Part shown: piece by piece, positions 1 to 8,052 of the stretch
How positions within the stretch are numbered: position 1 is the stretch's first letter
How the letters are laid out: each line of letters starts with the position of its first letter
NCBI GenBank assembly: GCA_024227155.1
Contig: JAAELB010000330.1
Coordinates: forward strand, 1 to 53,177
Direction: 5' to 3'
Source: Desulfobulbaceae bacterium
GTDB taxonomy: Bacteria > Desulfobacterota > Desulfobulbia > Desulfobulbales > Desulfocapsaceae
Length of the DNA: 53,177 bases
Made by a program: the position numbers and the translations under genes
The notes under the pieces: generated by a model
The model's database searches: none
Told to the model about the DNA's origin: nothing
The model's input: the letters and a program-made list of their open reading frames with translations, nothing else

Positions 1-292
1 AACAAGAAAGCCGCGGTGCGAGTTCCGCGACGAGCCGTCTATTCTAGTAGACTTAAAATGTTTTGTCAACATTTTATTTTGTTTTTCTTTCGCCTTGAGT
101 AATTCTTGGAAATGCGTTTGAACCGTTCAGGTTGGTGGCACATTTCTCGTTGCTCAAAGACGAGCGGCAAACTACAGGATTACTAACCCACAGTCAAGAA
201 GAATATGAGCATTGTTTGACAAAATATCAAGAAAATTCTAGGGCAGGATATACAGGGGTAGTGTAAACGCCTGCTTGGTGGTGCTTAGCGGG

Positions 293-312
293 TTAGTGCC
301 TTACTCAGGATA
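293..312 (+). repeat. Dispersed repeat, partial copy A
   Basis: The stretch starts TTAGTGCCTTACTCAG, matching the left end of the longer copies near 2779 and 15771. Only the 5' terminus is present; the matching AAGGCACTTATCC end is missing. The preceding bases AGCGGG resemble the linker seen before other copies. Confidence 0.5.
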
Positions 313-319
313 ACTTTAA

Positions 320-355
320 ACAAAATAAGGCTCTGGAATAATGATTCCAGAGCCT
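320..355 (-). terminator. Rho-independent terminator
   Basis: A perfect 11-bp stem, GGCTCTGGAAT (329-339) with ATTCCAGAGCC (344-354), closes a 4-nt loop. Read on the minus strand it is followed by TTATTTTG. It lies 33 nt beyond the stop codon of the leftward coiled-coil gene and most likely ends that transcript. Confidence 0.85.
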
Positions 356-387
356 CTTGAAAACGGAAGACTGTCAAAAAAAGACTA

Positions 388-1326
388 CTAGCCCGCGTTT
401 GCCTCTCTAACCTTTCTTATATAGGTTTTAGTGAGGGTAGGATGATCTTTAATGATTTTATCAAGTTCAGCAGTTAGCGAATCAGCAAGGTGGTCATCGA
501 TTTGGGCATAGGTCATCTCAAGAATGACTGCTTCTTCGATTTTTTCTGCAAAAAGAGCCTGGTCTTTCTCGTTTATGATGTAAGAGAAAATACCAGCAGA
601 AGTTTGCTGCACCTCACTGTCTTCCAGAGAATTTAACCTAGATAAGAGTCCATCGATTTCCTTACGGGTTTCAGTGTGTTGAGATTCCAGTTTTACTAGC
701 TGTTCTTTAACTCCTTTATCAACTGGTGGATTCTCAATTTTACCACTTAAATTCGAAAGAAGGTCTCTTAATTCCTTTTCAGAGCCTTGTAAGGTTTCGA
801 TAACTCCATTGAGTTCATCGATTTGAGTCTTCTGTTCCAAGTTATTCTCATCTACTGCCTTTACGATATTACCGGTTGTAGCATTTTCGCTGCGCAACTC
901 GTCAACACAATCTTTTAAGGCTTTGTTATCCTTTTGCAACTGGTAGATTTGGTTATTCAGCTGTTCGTACTCATCCTTAGTAACTCCTGAAGTTGACGAG
1001 TTTTCGCTACAACACTGACCATTAAGCGCAGCAATCTTTACAAAGAAGTTTTTTTTTAAGTCAGCAAACATTGCTGAAGCCTGCTCGGAATCAACCATAG
1101 CAACAGCAGCGAGGAATATTCCAATGAGAATAGCGATGGAGATACCAAGTGCCATGGTCATGCCAATTGCAAAAAGAAGCAAGTTGCCTATACCTGAGAA
1201 AAGACCAACTATTCCACCCCCGGTAGACTCTGCTCCTGATGAGCCAATACTGATGATTAAAATAACTGCAGCAGCAACGACAGCGGCGGATTGGAGGAGA
1301 GGGGATTTAAACTGATTGTTTTGCAT
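388..1326 (-). CDS. Membrane-anchored coiled-coil protein, unknown function
   Basis: This 312-residue protein has two hydrophobic segments, at about residues 10-30 and 45-77. They are followed by a long charged region (about 110-235) with heptad-like Leu/Ile spacing and many Glu/Lys/Gln, typical of coiled coil, and then a helical C-terminal tail. The likely topology is an N-terminal membrane anchor with a cytoplasmic or periplasmic rod. A Cys-Cys pair sits near residue 105. The start is backed by AGGAGAAC just upstream. It stands alone between its own terminator and a possible operator palindrome at 1365. I recognise no enzymatic motif, so the function is unknown; a structural or scaffold role is only a guess. 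Confidence 0.75.
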   Translation of the reverse strand: MQNNQFKSPLLQSAAVVAAAVILIISIGSSGAESTGGGIVGLFSGIGNLLLFAIGMTMALGISIAILIGIFLAAVAMVDSEQASAMFADLKKNFFVKIAALNGQCCSENSSTSGVTKDEYEQLNNQIYQLQKDNKALKDCVDELRSENATTGNIVKAVDENNLEQKTQIDELNGVIETLQGSEKELRDLLSNLSGKIENPPVDKGVKEQLVKLESQHTETRKEIDGLLSRLNSLEDSEVQQTSAGIFSYIINEKDQALFAEKIEEAVILEMTYAQIDDHLADSLTAELDKIIKDHPTLTKTYIRKVREANAG

Positions 1327-1364
1327 TTTGTTCTCCTGAATTCAGAAAAATTTATATTAAAGTC

Positions 1365-1381
1365 ATGGTAGTAACTACCAT
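1365..1381. promoter_or_regulatory. 17-bp perfect palindrome upstream of coiled-coil gene
   Basis: ATGGTAGT-A-ACTACCAT is an exact inverted repeat 39 bp upstream of the leftward start codon at 1326, within AT-rich sequence where a promoter is expected. Position and symmetry fit an operator for a dimeric repressor, but no cognate regulator is identified. Confidence 0.4.
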
Positions 1382-1491
1382 TTAGTTATGAGTAACAGTA
1401 TATCTTAACATGAAAAAATTGGAGATTACTATAATAAAATAACCTCTAACTAACAAATGTTCCTTTTCTGTGGCAAAGAGCAATAAGTCAA

Positions 1492-2733
1492 TTAGAATTC
1501 ACCGATTGATTGAAGTTTAGCAATTCTTTTAAGGAGCGGGGGATGGCTGTAGTGTATGAATACATTCAAGGGATGAGGAGTGAGATTGCTCAAGTTAGCC
1601 TGGCTCAATTTTTTTAAACTTGAGATGAGAAATTCTGTACCCTCAGTGGAGGAAGCAGCGTAGCTATCGGCCTGATATTCGTGTCGTCTTGAAAACACAT
1701 TGAAAACAATGGAAACGAGGATATTTATCGGAGTAAAGAGAAAGCCAAAAAAAATAAGGCTAGAATAAACTGAGTTGTGTGAAAGACCAAAAGCGGTTGA
1801 AATATCCTCAATTGTCAAAAATAGGGACAATAGGTAGAACATGAATCCTGTTTGTAGTACTGATGCAGCCATCATTTTGAAAATGTGATTAAGTTTAAAA
1901 TGTCCCATTTCATGTGCTAAGACAGCAACTATCTCATCTTCATTGAGTTTTTCAACAAGTGTATCAAAAAAGACGATTTTTCGAAACTTTCCAAACCCGG
2001 TGAAAAAAGCATTCAACTTTGAGGATCGTTTTGAGCCGTCCATAGTGAATATACCTTGGATTTTGAAATTTTGGGATTCAGCGTATTTAAAAATTTTTTG
2101 TCGCAGAGAATTGTTTTCCAGGGGTGTGAATTTATTAAAAATAGGCATGATAAATACGGGGGCCAGGTATTGCATCACAATTGAGAAAATTACAAGGCCG
2201 ATCCAACAGTAAAGCCAGGCCATAGGCCCTGCATAAATGAAGAACCAAAAAATAAGAGCGAGTAGCGGACCTCCTATGAGAGTCGCTAAACAAGTCCCTT
2301 TTAATAAATCTAGCACATAGGTAGTAATTGTTGTGCGGTTAAAGCCAAATTTTTCTTCAATGACAAAGGTTGAATATACTGAAAAAGGAAGACTGGCAAG
2401 AAAAGCCAAAATTGACAATGCAGCAGTAAAAATAAGCCCTGTAATGATAGTGCCAAAACCAAATGATCTTGCCCAGATATCAACATAATTAAATCCACCA
2501 AATATCAGAAAGACTATTGTGAGGACTGTGGTGCAACTACTCTCTACTATGGAAAAAGAAGTGGTTGCTCTAGTATAGTTTTGGGATTTCCTGTAATCAT
2601 CTTTATTGTAAATGGACTTGAATTCATTGGGTAGATCTGGGTTGAGCGCCTTGAGATTGAGAAGTGAAATTATCAATTCAAGAAAATAGGAAATTATAAT
2701 AATGAAAAGGACAGCAAATAGCCAAGCTTTCAT
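1492..2733 (-). CDS. M48 family Ste24-type zinc metalloprotease
   Basis: This is an integral membrane zinc peptidase of 413 residues, the usual length for Ste24/CAAX prenyl protease 1 relatives. The zinc motif HEMGH lies at about 274-278 inside VLAHEMGHFKLNH. A likely third ligand Glu follows near residue 350 in RRHEYQAD. Several hydrophobic segments occupy residues 1-25, 65-120 and 145-205, and two more follow the active site. Bacterial members are thought to degrade membrane or misfolded proteins, since bacteria lack prenylated CAAX substrates. The gene is monocistronic, with no close neighbour on the same strand. The family call is secure; the substrate is unknown. Confidence 0.9.
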   Translation of the reverse strand: MKAWLFAVLFIIIISYFLELIISLLNLKALNPDLPNEFKSIYNKDDYRKSQNYTRATTSFSIVESSCTTVLTIVFLIFGGFNYVDIWARSFGFGTIITGLIFTAALSILAFLASLPFSVYSTFVIEEKFGFNRTTITTYVLDLLKGTCLATLIGGPLLALIFWFFIYAGPMAWLYCWIGLVIFSIVMQYLAPVFIMPIFNKFTPLENNSLRQKIFKYAESQNFKIQGIFTMDGSKRSSKLNAFFTGFGKFRKIVFFDTLVEKLNEDEIVAVLAHEMGHFKLNHIFKMMAASVLQTGFMFYLLSLFLTIEDISTAFGLSHNSVYSSLIFFGFLFTPINILVSIVFNVFSRRHEYQADSYAASSTEGTEFLISSLKKLSQANLSNLTPHPLNVFIHYSHPPLLKRIAKLQSIGEF

Positions 2734-2778
2734 AGTATTGATGTTAGTGTCTAGAGGATTGTTTGAGCAAATAGCAGG

Positions 2779-2922
2779 TTAGTGTTTTACTCCAGAAAAA
2801 CTGCAATAAAAACAAGTTATCTGGAGACTGTATTGAAATTAAGAACTTAGAGTAACTGGCAAGGCACTTATCCAGCGATTCTAAAAAAGTTTCCGGCTAT
2901 TCGGGTTAGTGTTTTACTCAGC
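2779..2922 (+). repeat. Dispersed modular hairpin repeat, copy B
   Basis: The copy begins TTAGTGTTTTACTCCAGAAA and contains the CTGGAGACT and GAACTTAGAGTAACTGGC blocks shared with copies G and H. It reaches AAGGCACTTATCC at 2861-2873, then the tail with TATTCGGGTTAGTG that opens a second unit. It fills the gap between the nuoN terminator and the peptidase gene. Confidence 0.8.
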
Positions 2923-2930
2923 AAAAGCTG

Positions 2931-2967
2931 AAATAAAAGAGGCCCTGCAGTTTTACACTGCAGGGCC
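2931..2967 (-). terminator. Rho-independent terminator of the nuo operon
   Basis: A perfect 10-bp GC-rich stem, GGCCCTGCAG (2941-2950) with CTGCAGGGCC (2958-2967), has a 7-nt loop. On the minus strand it is followed by TCTTTTATTTC. It lies 27 nt after the nuoN stop codon and ends the complex I transcript. Confidence 0.9.
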
Positions 2968-2993
2968 TTCAATCAGGAACAGAATAAAAAATA

Positions 2994-4406
2994 TTAATTA
3001 ATATATTTAAGAGCCGTACTCGTCATTTCAATAAACTGCCCTGGAAGAACTCCCATCACTATTATGCAAAGCATGAGTAAAATTGCAAGACCATTTGTCA
3101 CGGGCGAAGCTGTGACTGTGCCTCGATCTCCATCATCTGTGCAGAATGTTACGCGTACAATTGAAAGATAATAGTAGATCGCTATAGCAGTATTTATAGC
3201 TGCAAGGGTAACAAAGATTAAATGCCCTTGCTTTAGGGCGCCGAGTAGTAACAGAAATTTCCCAGTGAAACCAACGAAAGGGGGAATACCTGCAAGAGCG
3301 AAGAGACCTACAGTGAGGGTAATGGCAAGAAGAGGTGACCTTTTATGCAGTCCGGTAAAGTCTTCGACACAAACATTTTTACCTTCTTCTGAAATAGTAC
3401 AGATGACGAGAAAACATGCTAGGTTCATGAAGAGATAGCCCATGATGTAGTACATCGCCGTTCCATAACCACTAATCTGAAATGTCAGTAGACCAAGAAG
3501 TATAAAACCAGCATGGGCGATACCTGAGAAGCCGAGGAGCCTCTTAATATCTTTTTGTACGAGTGCAGAAAGATTACCGTAAAACATAGATAGCACGGCA
3601 CATACCCCAAGTACTGTAGCCATCACTTGTCCAGGGCCACTCACGAGATTCACGAGCCGAATCAACATAGCCACAGCTGCAAGCTTAGGGATTGCAGCGA
3701 TAAAAGCTGTCGTTTCGTTTGATGCGCCCTCATAAATATCTGGTACCCAAAAATGCAGTGGGAAAAGAGCAAGCTTGTAGAAAAATCCTGCAAGTACCAG
3801 AAGAATTGCTATAACCGCCGCAGGTTGAGTATAAAGTTCTGCCATGGCTGGGGCTATTTTAGAAAGTTCAGTTGTTCCTGTAAGGCCGTATATATAACTC
3901 ATACCAAAGAGCATAAGCCCAGTTGCTACAACGCCGTAAAGCAGATATTTAATTCCTGCTTCAATTTGGGCCCCTTTTGTGATGGAGTTTTTCCGCATGG
4001 GCACCATGATATATACGGCAAAAGAGGAAAGCTCTAAAGATACAAATATGGCTAATAGCTCCACACTTGATACAAGCATCATCAAGCCTAAAACGGACAT
4101 AAACAAAAAGAGATAATATTCTGATTGAATTCCTTTTGTTACGCCAGCATCTGTAGCACTAAAGAGAAGGATCAATAATGTACCAAGGGTGATGAGTACC
4201 TTGAAAAGTTGAGAGAAAAAATCAACTTGAAAGGCACCATAAAAAAGTGTTCCTTCAGACCCCACACAGAGTAATGAAATTAAAAACGTCAGAGCAGCCA
4301 ACCCTGTAGCAACAGCTTTTACTTTACCGCTACTCGGCTGACCTAAACTGAAGATGAAAAGTATCAGCCCAGCTCCTAACAGTGTTAATTCAGGTAGAAA
4401 TAGCAT
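2994..4406 (-). CDS. nuoN: Complex I antiporter-like subunit N
   Basis: A 470-residue polytopic membrane protein and last gene of the complex I operon. NuoN is the antiporter-type subunit nearest the quinone module of the membrane arm and takes part in proton translocation. The conserved TM5 glutamate is Glu125 (SLELSS). The TM7 lysine is Lys211 (FFYKLALFPLHFW), before the discontinuous helix with HFWVPD. The TM8 lysine is Lys241 (IPKLAAVAML). All expected charged residues are therefore present. The length is typical for NuoN. It follows nuoM after a 37-nt gap and is followed by a strong terminator. Confidence 0.95.
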   Translation of the reverse strand: MLFLPELTLLGAGLILFIFSLGQPSSGKVKAVATGLAALTFLISLLCVGSEGTLFYGAFQVDFFSQLFKVLITLGTLLILLFSATDAGVTKGIQSEYYLFLFMSVLGLMMLVSSVELLAIFVSLELSSFAVYIMVPMRKNSITKGAQIEAGIKYLLYGVVATGLMLFGMSYIYGLTGTTELSKIAPAMAELYTQPAAVIAILLVLAGFFYKLALFPLHFWVPDIYEGASNETTAFIAAIPKLAAVAMLIRLVNLVSGPGQVMATVLGVCAVLSMFYGNLSALVQKDIKRLLGFSGIAHAGFILLGLLTFQISGYGTAMYYIMGYLFMNLACFLVICTISEEGKNVCVEDFTGLHKRSPLLAITLTVGLFALAGIPPFVGFTGKFLLLLGALKQGHLIFVTLAAINTAIAIYYYLSIVRVTFCTDDGDRGTVTASPVTNGLAILLMLCIIVMGVLPGQFIEMTSTALKYIN

Positions 4407-4443
4407 CGTGTTACCTTTTACGAGTTCTTAGTTAGTGACTATC

Positions 4444-5991
4444 TCAATGTAATATTGATCCAGCTGCAGCGATTGCTTTTGCATGGTGTAAATCAAACTG
4501 CTGTAGAAGCTCTGCTACACTTGTGTGTATCAGATCTAAAAAAGGTTGTGGGCCTAGGCCGATCCAGAAGACAAAAAACAGAAATGGAGCCAGAGTAACT
4601 ATTTCTCTGGTGTTTAAGTCGAGCTCTTTGAGCCAGGATTGATCCGGGTTATCAGTGCCGCCCCAGGCTATCTTCTGTAACATTCTCAGCATGTAGGCTG
4701 CTGCAATAACAGCGCCTGGAATTGCAGCTAAAGCAAGGTAAGGGAATTCATTGTTTGAGGTGCTGAATTCAAATGCCCCAGCAAGAATCATAAATTCTCC
4801 TACAAAACTGTTAGTTCCTGGAAATCCAAATGCAGAGAGAGAGAAGAATGCAAGGAAGGTAATATAAATTGGCATATATTTACCAATCCCAGTGGCGGAT
4901 CGTAATTCTCTACTGTGGGTACGTTCGTAAATCATGCCTACACAGAGAAACAGGGCACCTGTTGTTATACCGTGATTTACCATCTGCAGAATAGCCCCTT
5001 CGACACCATTAATATTCAGTACAAAAATACCAAGAGTCACAAAACCCATATGGCCAACAGATGAGTAGGCAATAAGCTTCTTCATATCCGATTGGGCAAG
5101 GGCTGTGAAACCACCGTAAATGATACCAGCAATGGAGAGCCAGAGAACATACGGCATAAGAATGACGGTTGCCTCCGGGGTGATCGGAAGGGCAAAGCGT
5201 AAGAATCCGTAAGTGCCCATCTTAAGCAGGATACTTGCAAGAATTACAGAACCTGCTGTTGGGGCTTCGACGTGTGCAGCAGGTAACCATGTATGGAAAG
5301 GGAACATGGGTACTTTAATGGCAAAAGCAAGAAAGAAAGCGACAAACAGGTACAGCTGGGCTGTAACGGAATAATCTTGCCACATCATGGCGGGGATAAA
5401 GAAACTGTAGTCGTTACTCGTGTATAGCCAGATAATTCCAACAAGCAAGAGTATCGATCCAGCCAAGGTGTAGAGGAAAAATTTAACTGATGCGTAGATT
5501 TTTCTAGGCCCGCCCCAAATTCCGATGAGAAGGTACATGGGAATAAGCATGGCCTCCCATAAGATATAAAAGAGGACGAAATCAAGTGCTACAAAAACAC
5601 CGATCATGGAAGTTTCCATAATCAGTAAGCAGATCATAAATGCACGTACTCTAGTTTTGATATACGACCAAGAGGCAAGCACACAAAACGGCATGATGAT
5701 GGTTGTAAGGAGAATCAATAAAATAGAGATTCCATCTACACCTAAAGTGTAATTAATGTTAAATGCCTCAATCCAGGTTCTGTGCTCGACAAATTGAAAT
5801 TGGGCTGTGGTTTTGTCAAAGCCAAATATCAGTCTGATGGAGAGCAAGCCAACAATTGAGGTTGTAGCAAGGGCAAGCTTGCGACACAATTCTTCGTTTT
5901 CTATAAAGAGTAGAACGAGTGCCCCCACGAGTGGCAGAAAAATAAGTACACTCAGAATGGGGAAGCCGGAGTTAATCAGTAGTTGATCCAT
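4444..5991 (-). CDS. nuoM: Complex I antiporter-like subunit M
   Basis: A 515-residue polytopic membrane protein of the complex I proton-pumping arm, with about 14 hydrophobic helices. Key residues of the family are in place: TM5 Glu146 (ILWEAMLIPMY), TM7 Lys226 (AIKVPMFPFHTWLP) and TM8 Lys257 (LLKMGTYGFLRF). The motif HTWLPAAHVEAP is characteristic of NuoM. It lies 29 nt downstream of the large NuoL/MrpD-like gene, between it and nuoN. Length and motifs are normal for NuoM. Confidence 0.96.
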   Translation of the reverse strand: MDQLLINSGFPILSVLIFLPLVGALVLLFIENEELCRKLALATTSIVGLLSIRLIFGFDKTTAQFQFVEHRTWIEAFNINYTLGVDGISILLILLTTIIMPFCVLASWSYIKTRVRAFMICLLIMETSMIGVFVALDFVLFYILWEAMLIPMYLLIGIWGGPRKIYASVKFFLYTLAGSILLLVGIIWLYTSNDYSFFIPAMMWQDYSVTAQLYLFVAFFLAFAIKVPMFPFHTWLPAAHVEAPTAGSVILASILLKMGTYGFLRFALPITPEATVILMPYVLWLSIAGIIYGGFTALAQSDMKKLIAYSSVGHMGFVTLGIFVLNINGVEGAILQMVNHGITTGALFLCVGMIYERTHSRELRSATGIGKYMPIYITFLAFFSLSAFGFPGTNSFVGEFMILAGAFEFSTSNNEFPYLALAAIPGAVIAAAYMLRMLQKIAWGGTDNPDQSWLKELDLNTREIVTLAPFLFFVFWIGLGPQPFLDLIHTSVAELLQQFDLHHAKAIAAAGSILH

Positions 5992-6020
5992 TACCAGTGA
6001 TCCTTGAGTTCAAGATGTTT

Positions 6021-7808
6021 TTACCAGACGTACGAAATGAGTAAGACTGCGGCAAATGTCACAGAAATGTAAATTGTCTGCTGTATCTGTCCTTTCTGTA
6101 AGACAAGTGTTACTCTTCTTCCAATAGCTCGAACACATTTAGCGCTGCCGTCAACAACACCATCTATACCGTGCCAGTCAAACCAAGACCAGAATTTGGC
6201 TGTTGTCATGAGAGTGTAGAGACCAACGACTCTGTATGCCATGCCCCACATGTTGTCTATCCATTGAATTGGCACTTTTGCAAGCCAGAGAAAACATCTG
6301 CCACCCATGCGGTAGAACCAATCAAGGTCAAAACTGATTGTCGCTTTGGCACCAAGTTTGTCCTTAAGAAAAACAAAGACAATAGCGGTAAATGCGAGGA
6401 GCTGGAATGTTTCACTGAGATGATAGCCTCCATACGGATGGTAGGAAACATCAGTGTTGGGGAGCATATTGTAGAGAAATGGCAGGTACGAGCCAATCAA
6501 AAAGCATAAAAATGCCGCGGCAGCCATAGCCGCGTGCATATTCCATGGCGGATCTTCTGCTTTGGCATAGGTTACTTCACTGCATCTTGATTCCCCAAAG
6601 AAGATAAGATAGGGAAGACGAAGACCAGCCACCAAAAAGGTTCCGACAGAGACAAGGGTCAAGAGAAAAGCGACCGGTAGCAGGTGGGCCTCAAAAGCTG
6701 ACGACACAATCATCGACTTTGAGACAAAACCTGAGAATAACGGAAATGCCGAGACAGAGATGCCGCCAATTACCATGAAAAAGAGGGTTGTAGGCATCTT
6801 TTTATACAGTCCACCGAGCTCGGTGAATTTTGATTTTCCGGTGGCATGGATAACGGCCCCGGCAGCCATAAATAGCAATCCTTTATAGAGGATATGAGCA
6901 AAGGCGTGGGCACAGGTACCGTTAATAGCAAGTGCAGTTCCTATTCCAACACCGGTTACCATATAGCCAACCTGACTTACAATCTCCCAGCCGAGGAGTC
7001 TTCTGATGTCATTTTCCATTATGGCATAAATTATGCCATAAATCGCCATAATTACACCGAGAACTATAAGGATATCAAAGCCGGCAAAAGCGCGCGCCAG
7101 GGTGTAAATGGCAGTCTTTGTGGTAAAGGCGCACATGAAGACTGCACCTGTAACCGTTGCCTTACTGTATGCATCCGGTAGCCAGGAATGTAAGGGAGGC
7201 ACTGCGGCGTTCAGCATCAAACCGGCTAAAATTAACCAGGTATACAGTTGTGTGTTCTGTTCATCAAGTTGAACAAATGACAGATCCCCAACCACCTGAT
7301 ACCGGAGTACAAACCCGAGGAGCAGGAGGACTCCACCAAAGGTGTGTACAAGCAGATACCTGTAGCCTGCTGCAAGAGAGCCTTTGTCTGAGTTGAACCA
7401 AATAAGGAAGGTGGAGGCGAAAGCCATCATTTCCCAGAAAAGAAAGAGAACGAGGTAGTCACCGCAGTAGATGGCACCCAAACTACCTGAAACATAGAAC
7501 CAGGCAGCGATGTGTTGCCAATTGTCTTTCACATGCAGACCATAGACGGTACCAATGATACACATCAGGGCCATTATGAAGCCAAAGACCATAGATAAAC
7601 TATCCACTCGACCAAAGGTGAGGGTCCAGTCTCCCATAAATGATACAACACCATGAATACCAGGGTTCATGCTGAGATAGATCACATCAAGGAAAGTGAG
7701 GATCGGCACGCAAGTGAGATATAACTTTCTGAACGGATCTTTGATAAATGGGAGAAGTAGGGCCCCAAAGATGAGTATCAGCGCAGGATGGATAAAACTA
7801 GTTGTCAT
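6021..7808 (-). CDS. NuoL/MrpD-like antiporter subunit with C-terminal lateral-helix-like extension
   Basis: This 595-residue polytopic protein occupies part of the place where nuoL is expected. The antiporter core has TM5 Glu126 (LFWEMMAF) and TM8 Lys231 (FTTKTAIYTL, an MrpD-like pattern). At the TM7 lysine position before PPLHSWLPDAY there is Asn200 (GLMLNAAVPP). After the core, the last 100 residues hold an amphipathic stretch and a final hydrophobic helix joined by RRVTLVLQKGQIQQ, like the lateral helix end of NuoL. I infer that it is the distal, NuoL-equivalent pump subunit, possibly with altered proton chemistry. Its start overlaps the 84-residue gene by 11 nt, so translation is probably coupled. 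It is annotated in relatives either as NuoL or as antiporter subunit D. Confidence 0.85.
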   Translation of the reverse strand: MTTSFIHPALILIFGALLLPFIKDPFRKLYLTCVPILTFLDVIYLSMNPGIHGVVSFMGDWTLTFGRVDSLSMVFGFIMALMCIIGTVYGLHVKDNWQHIAAWFYVSGSLGAIYCGDYLVLFLFWEMMAFASTFLIWFNSDKGSLAAGYRYLLVHTFGGVLLLLGFVLRYQVVGDLSFVQLDEQNTQLYTWLILAGLMLNAAVPPLHSWLPDAYSKATVTGAVFMCAFTTKTAIYTLARAFAGFDILIVLGVIMAIYGIIYAIMENDIRRLLGWEIVSQVGYMVTGVGIGTALAINGTCAHAFAHILYKGLLFMAAGAVIHATGKSKFTELGGLYKKMPTTLFFMVIGGISVSAFPLFSGFVSKSMIVSSAFEAHLLPVAFLLTLVSVGTFLVAGLRLPYLIFFGESRCSEVTYAKAEDPPWNMHAAMAAAAFLCFLIGSYLPFLYNMLPNTDVSYHPYGGYHLSETFQLLAFTAIVFVFLKDKLGAKATISFDLDWFYRMGGRCFLWLAKVPIQWIDNMWGMAYRVVGLYTLMTTAKFWSWFDWHGIDGVVDGSAKCVRAIGRRVTLVLQKGQIQQTIYISVTFAAVLLISYVW

Positions 7809-8052
7809 AGTAATCCTCCCGAGTCATAATTCCACTATTACCAAACCATCTGGCAAAATAGATCAGAACTACACAGGCCAGAAGCCCGAAGAAAGACCAG
7901 AAGCCGGGAATGTGCGCTTCCATCCAGGTATGGGCATGATGGGTGTCTACCCCCACAATTGACCAGACCAGCATGATAGCAATACCAATGTAGCAGCACA
8001 CCTTCACTGTCTGCAGCCGCTCTTTCAGGAAATCGATGAAATTTACAATCAT
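7798..8052 (-). CDS. Small membrane protein within the complex I operon
   Basis: An 84-residue protein with two hydrophobic helices, at about residues 17-33 and 50-67. They are separated by a His-rich loop (DTHHAHTWMEAH), and the polar tail ends GIMTREDYYDN. It is translationally coupled on both sides: its start overlaps the upstream antiporter gene by 4 nt and its end overlaps the downstream one by 11 nt. That tight placement between two antiporter-type subunits suggests an accessory subunit joining or stabilising them. I do not recognise it as any standard Nuo or Mrp subunit, so the function is inferred from position only. Confidence 0.8.
   Translation of the reverse strand: MIVNFIDFLKERLQTVKVCCYIGIAIMLVWSIVGVDTHHAHTWMEAHIPGFWSFFGLLACVVLIYFARWFGNSGIMTREDYYDN

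Larger units (their letters stand above)
1..387. other. Gene-free left edge with small hairpins
   Basis: No convincing coding region is visible here. Two small inverted repeats stand near the left edge: GTCTA/TAGAC at 37-52, and the AT-rich pair AAAATGTT (55-62) / AACATTTT (68-75) followed by T-rich sequence. The second could be a weak rightward terminator for a gene lying left of the window. A partial copy of the dispersed TTAGTGCCTTA repeat lies at 293-312. The terminator of the leftward gene next door fills 320-355. Confidence 0.5.
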
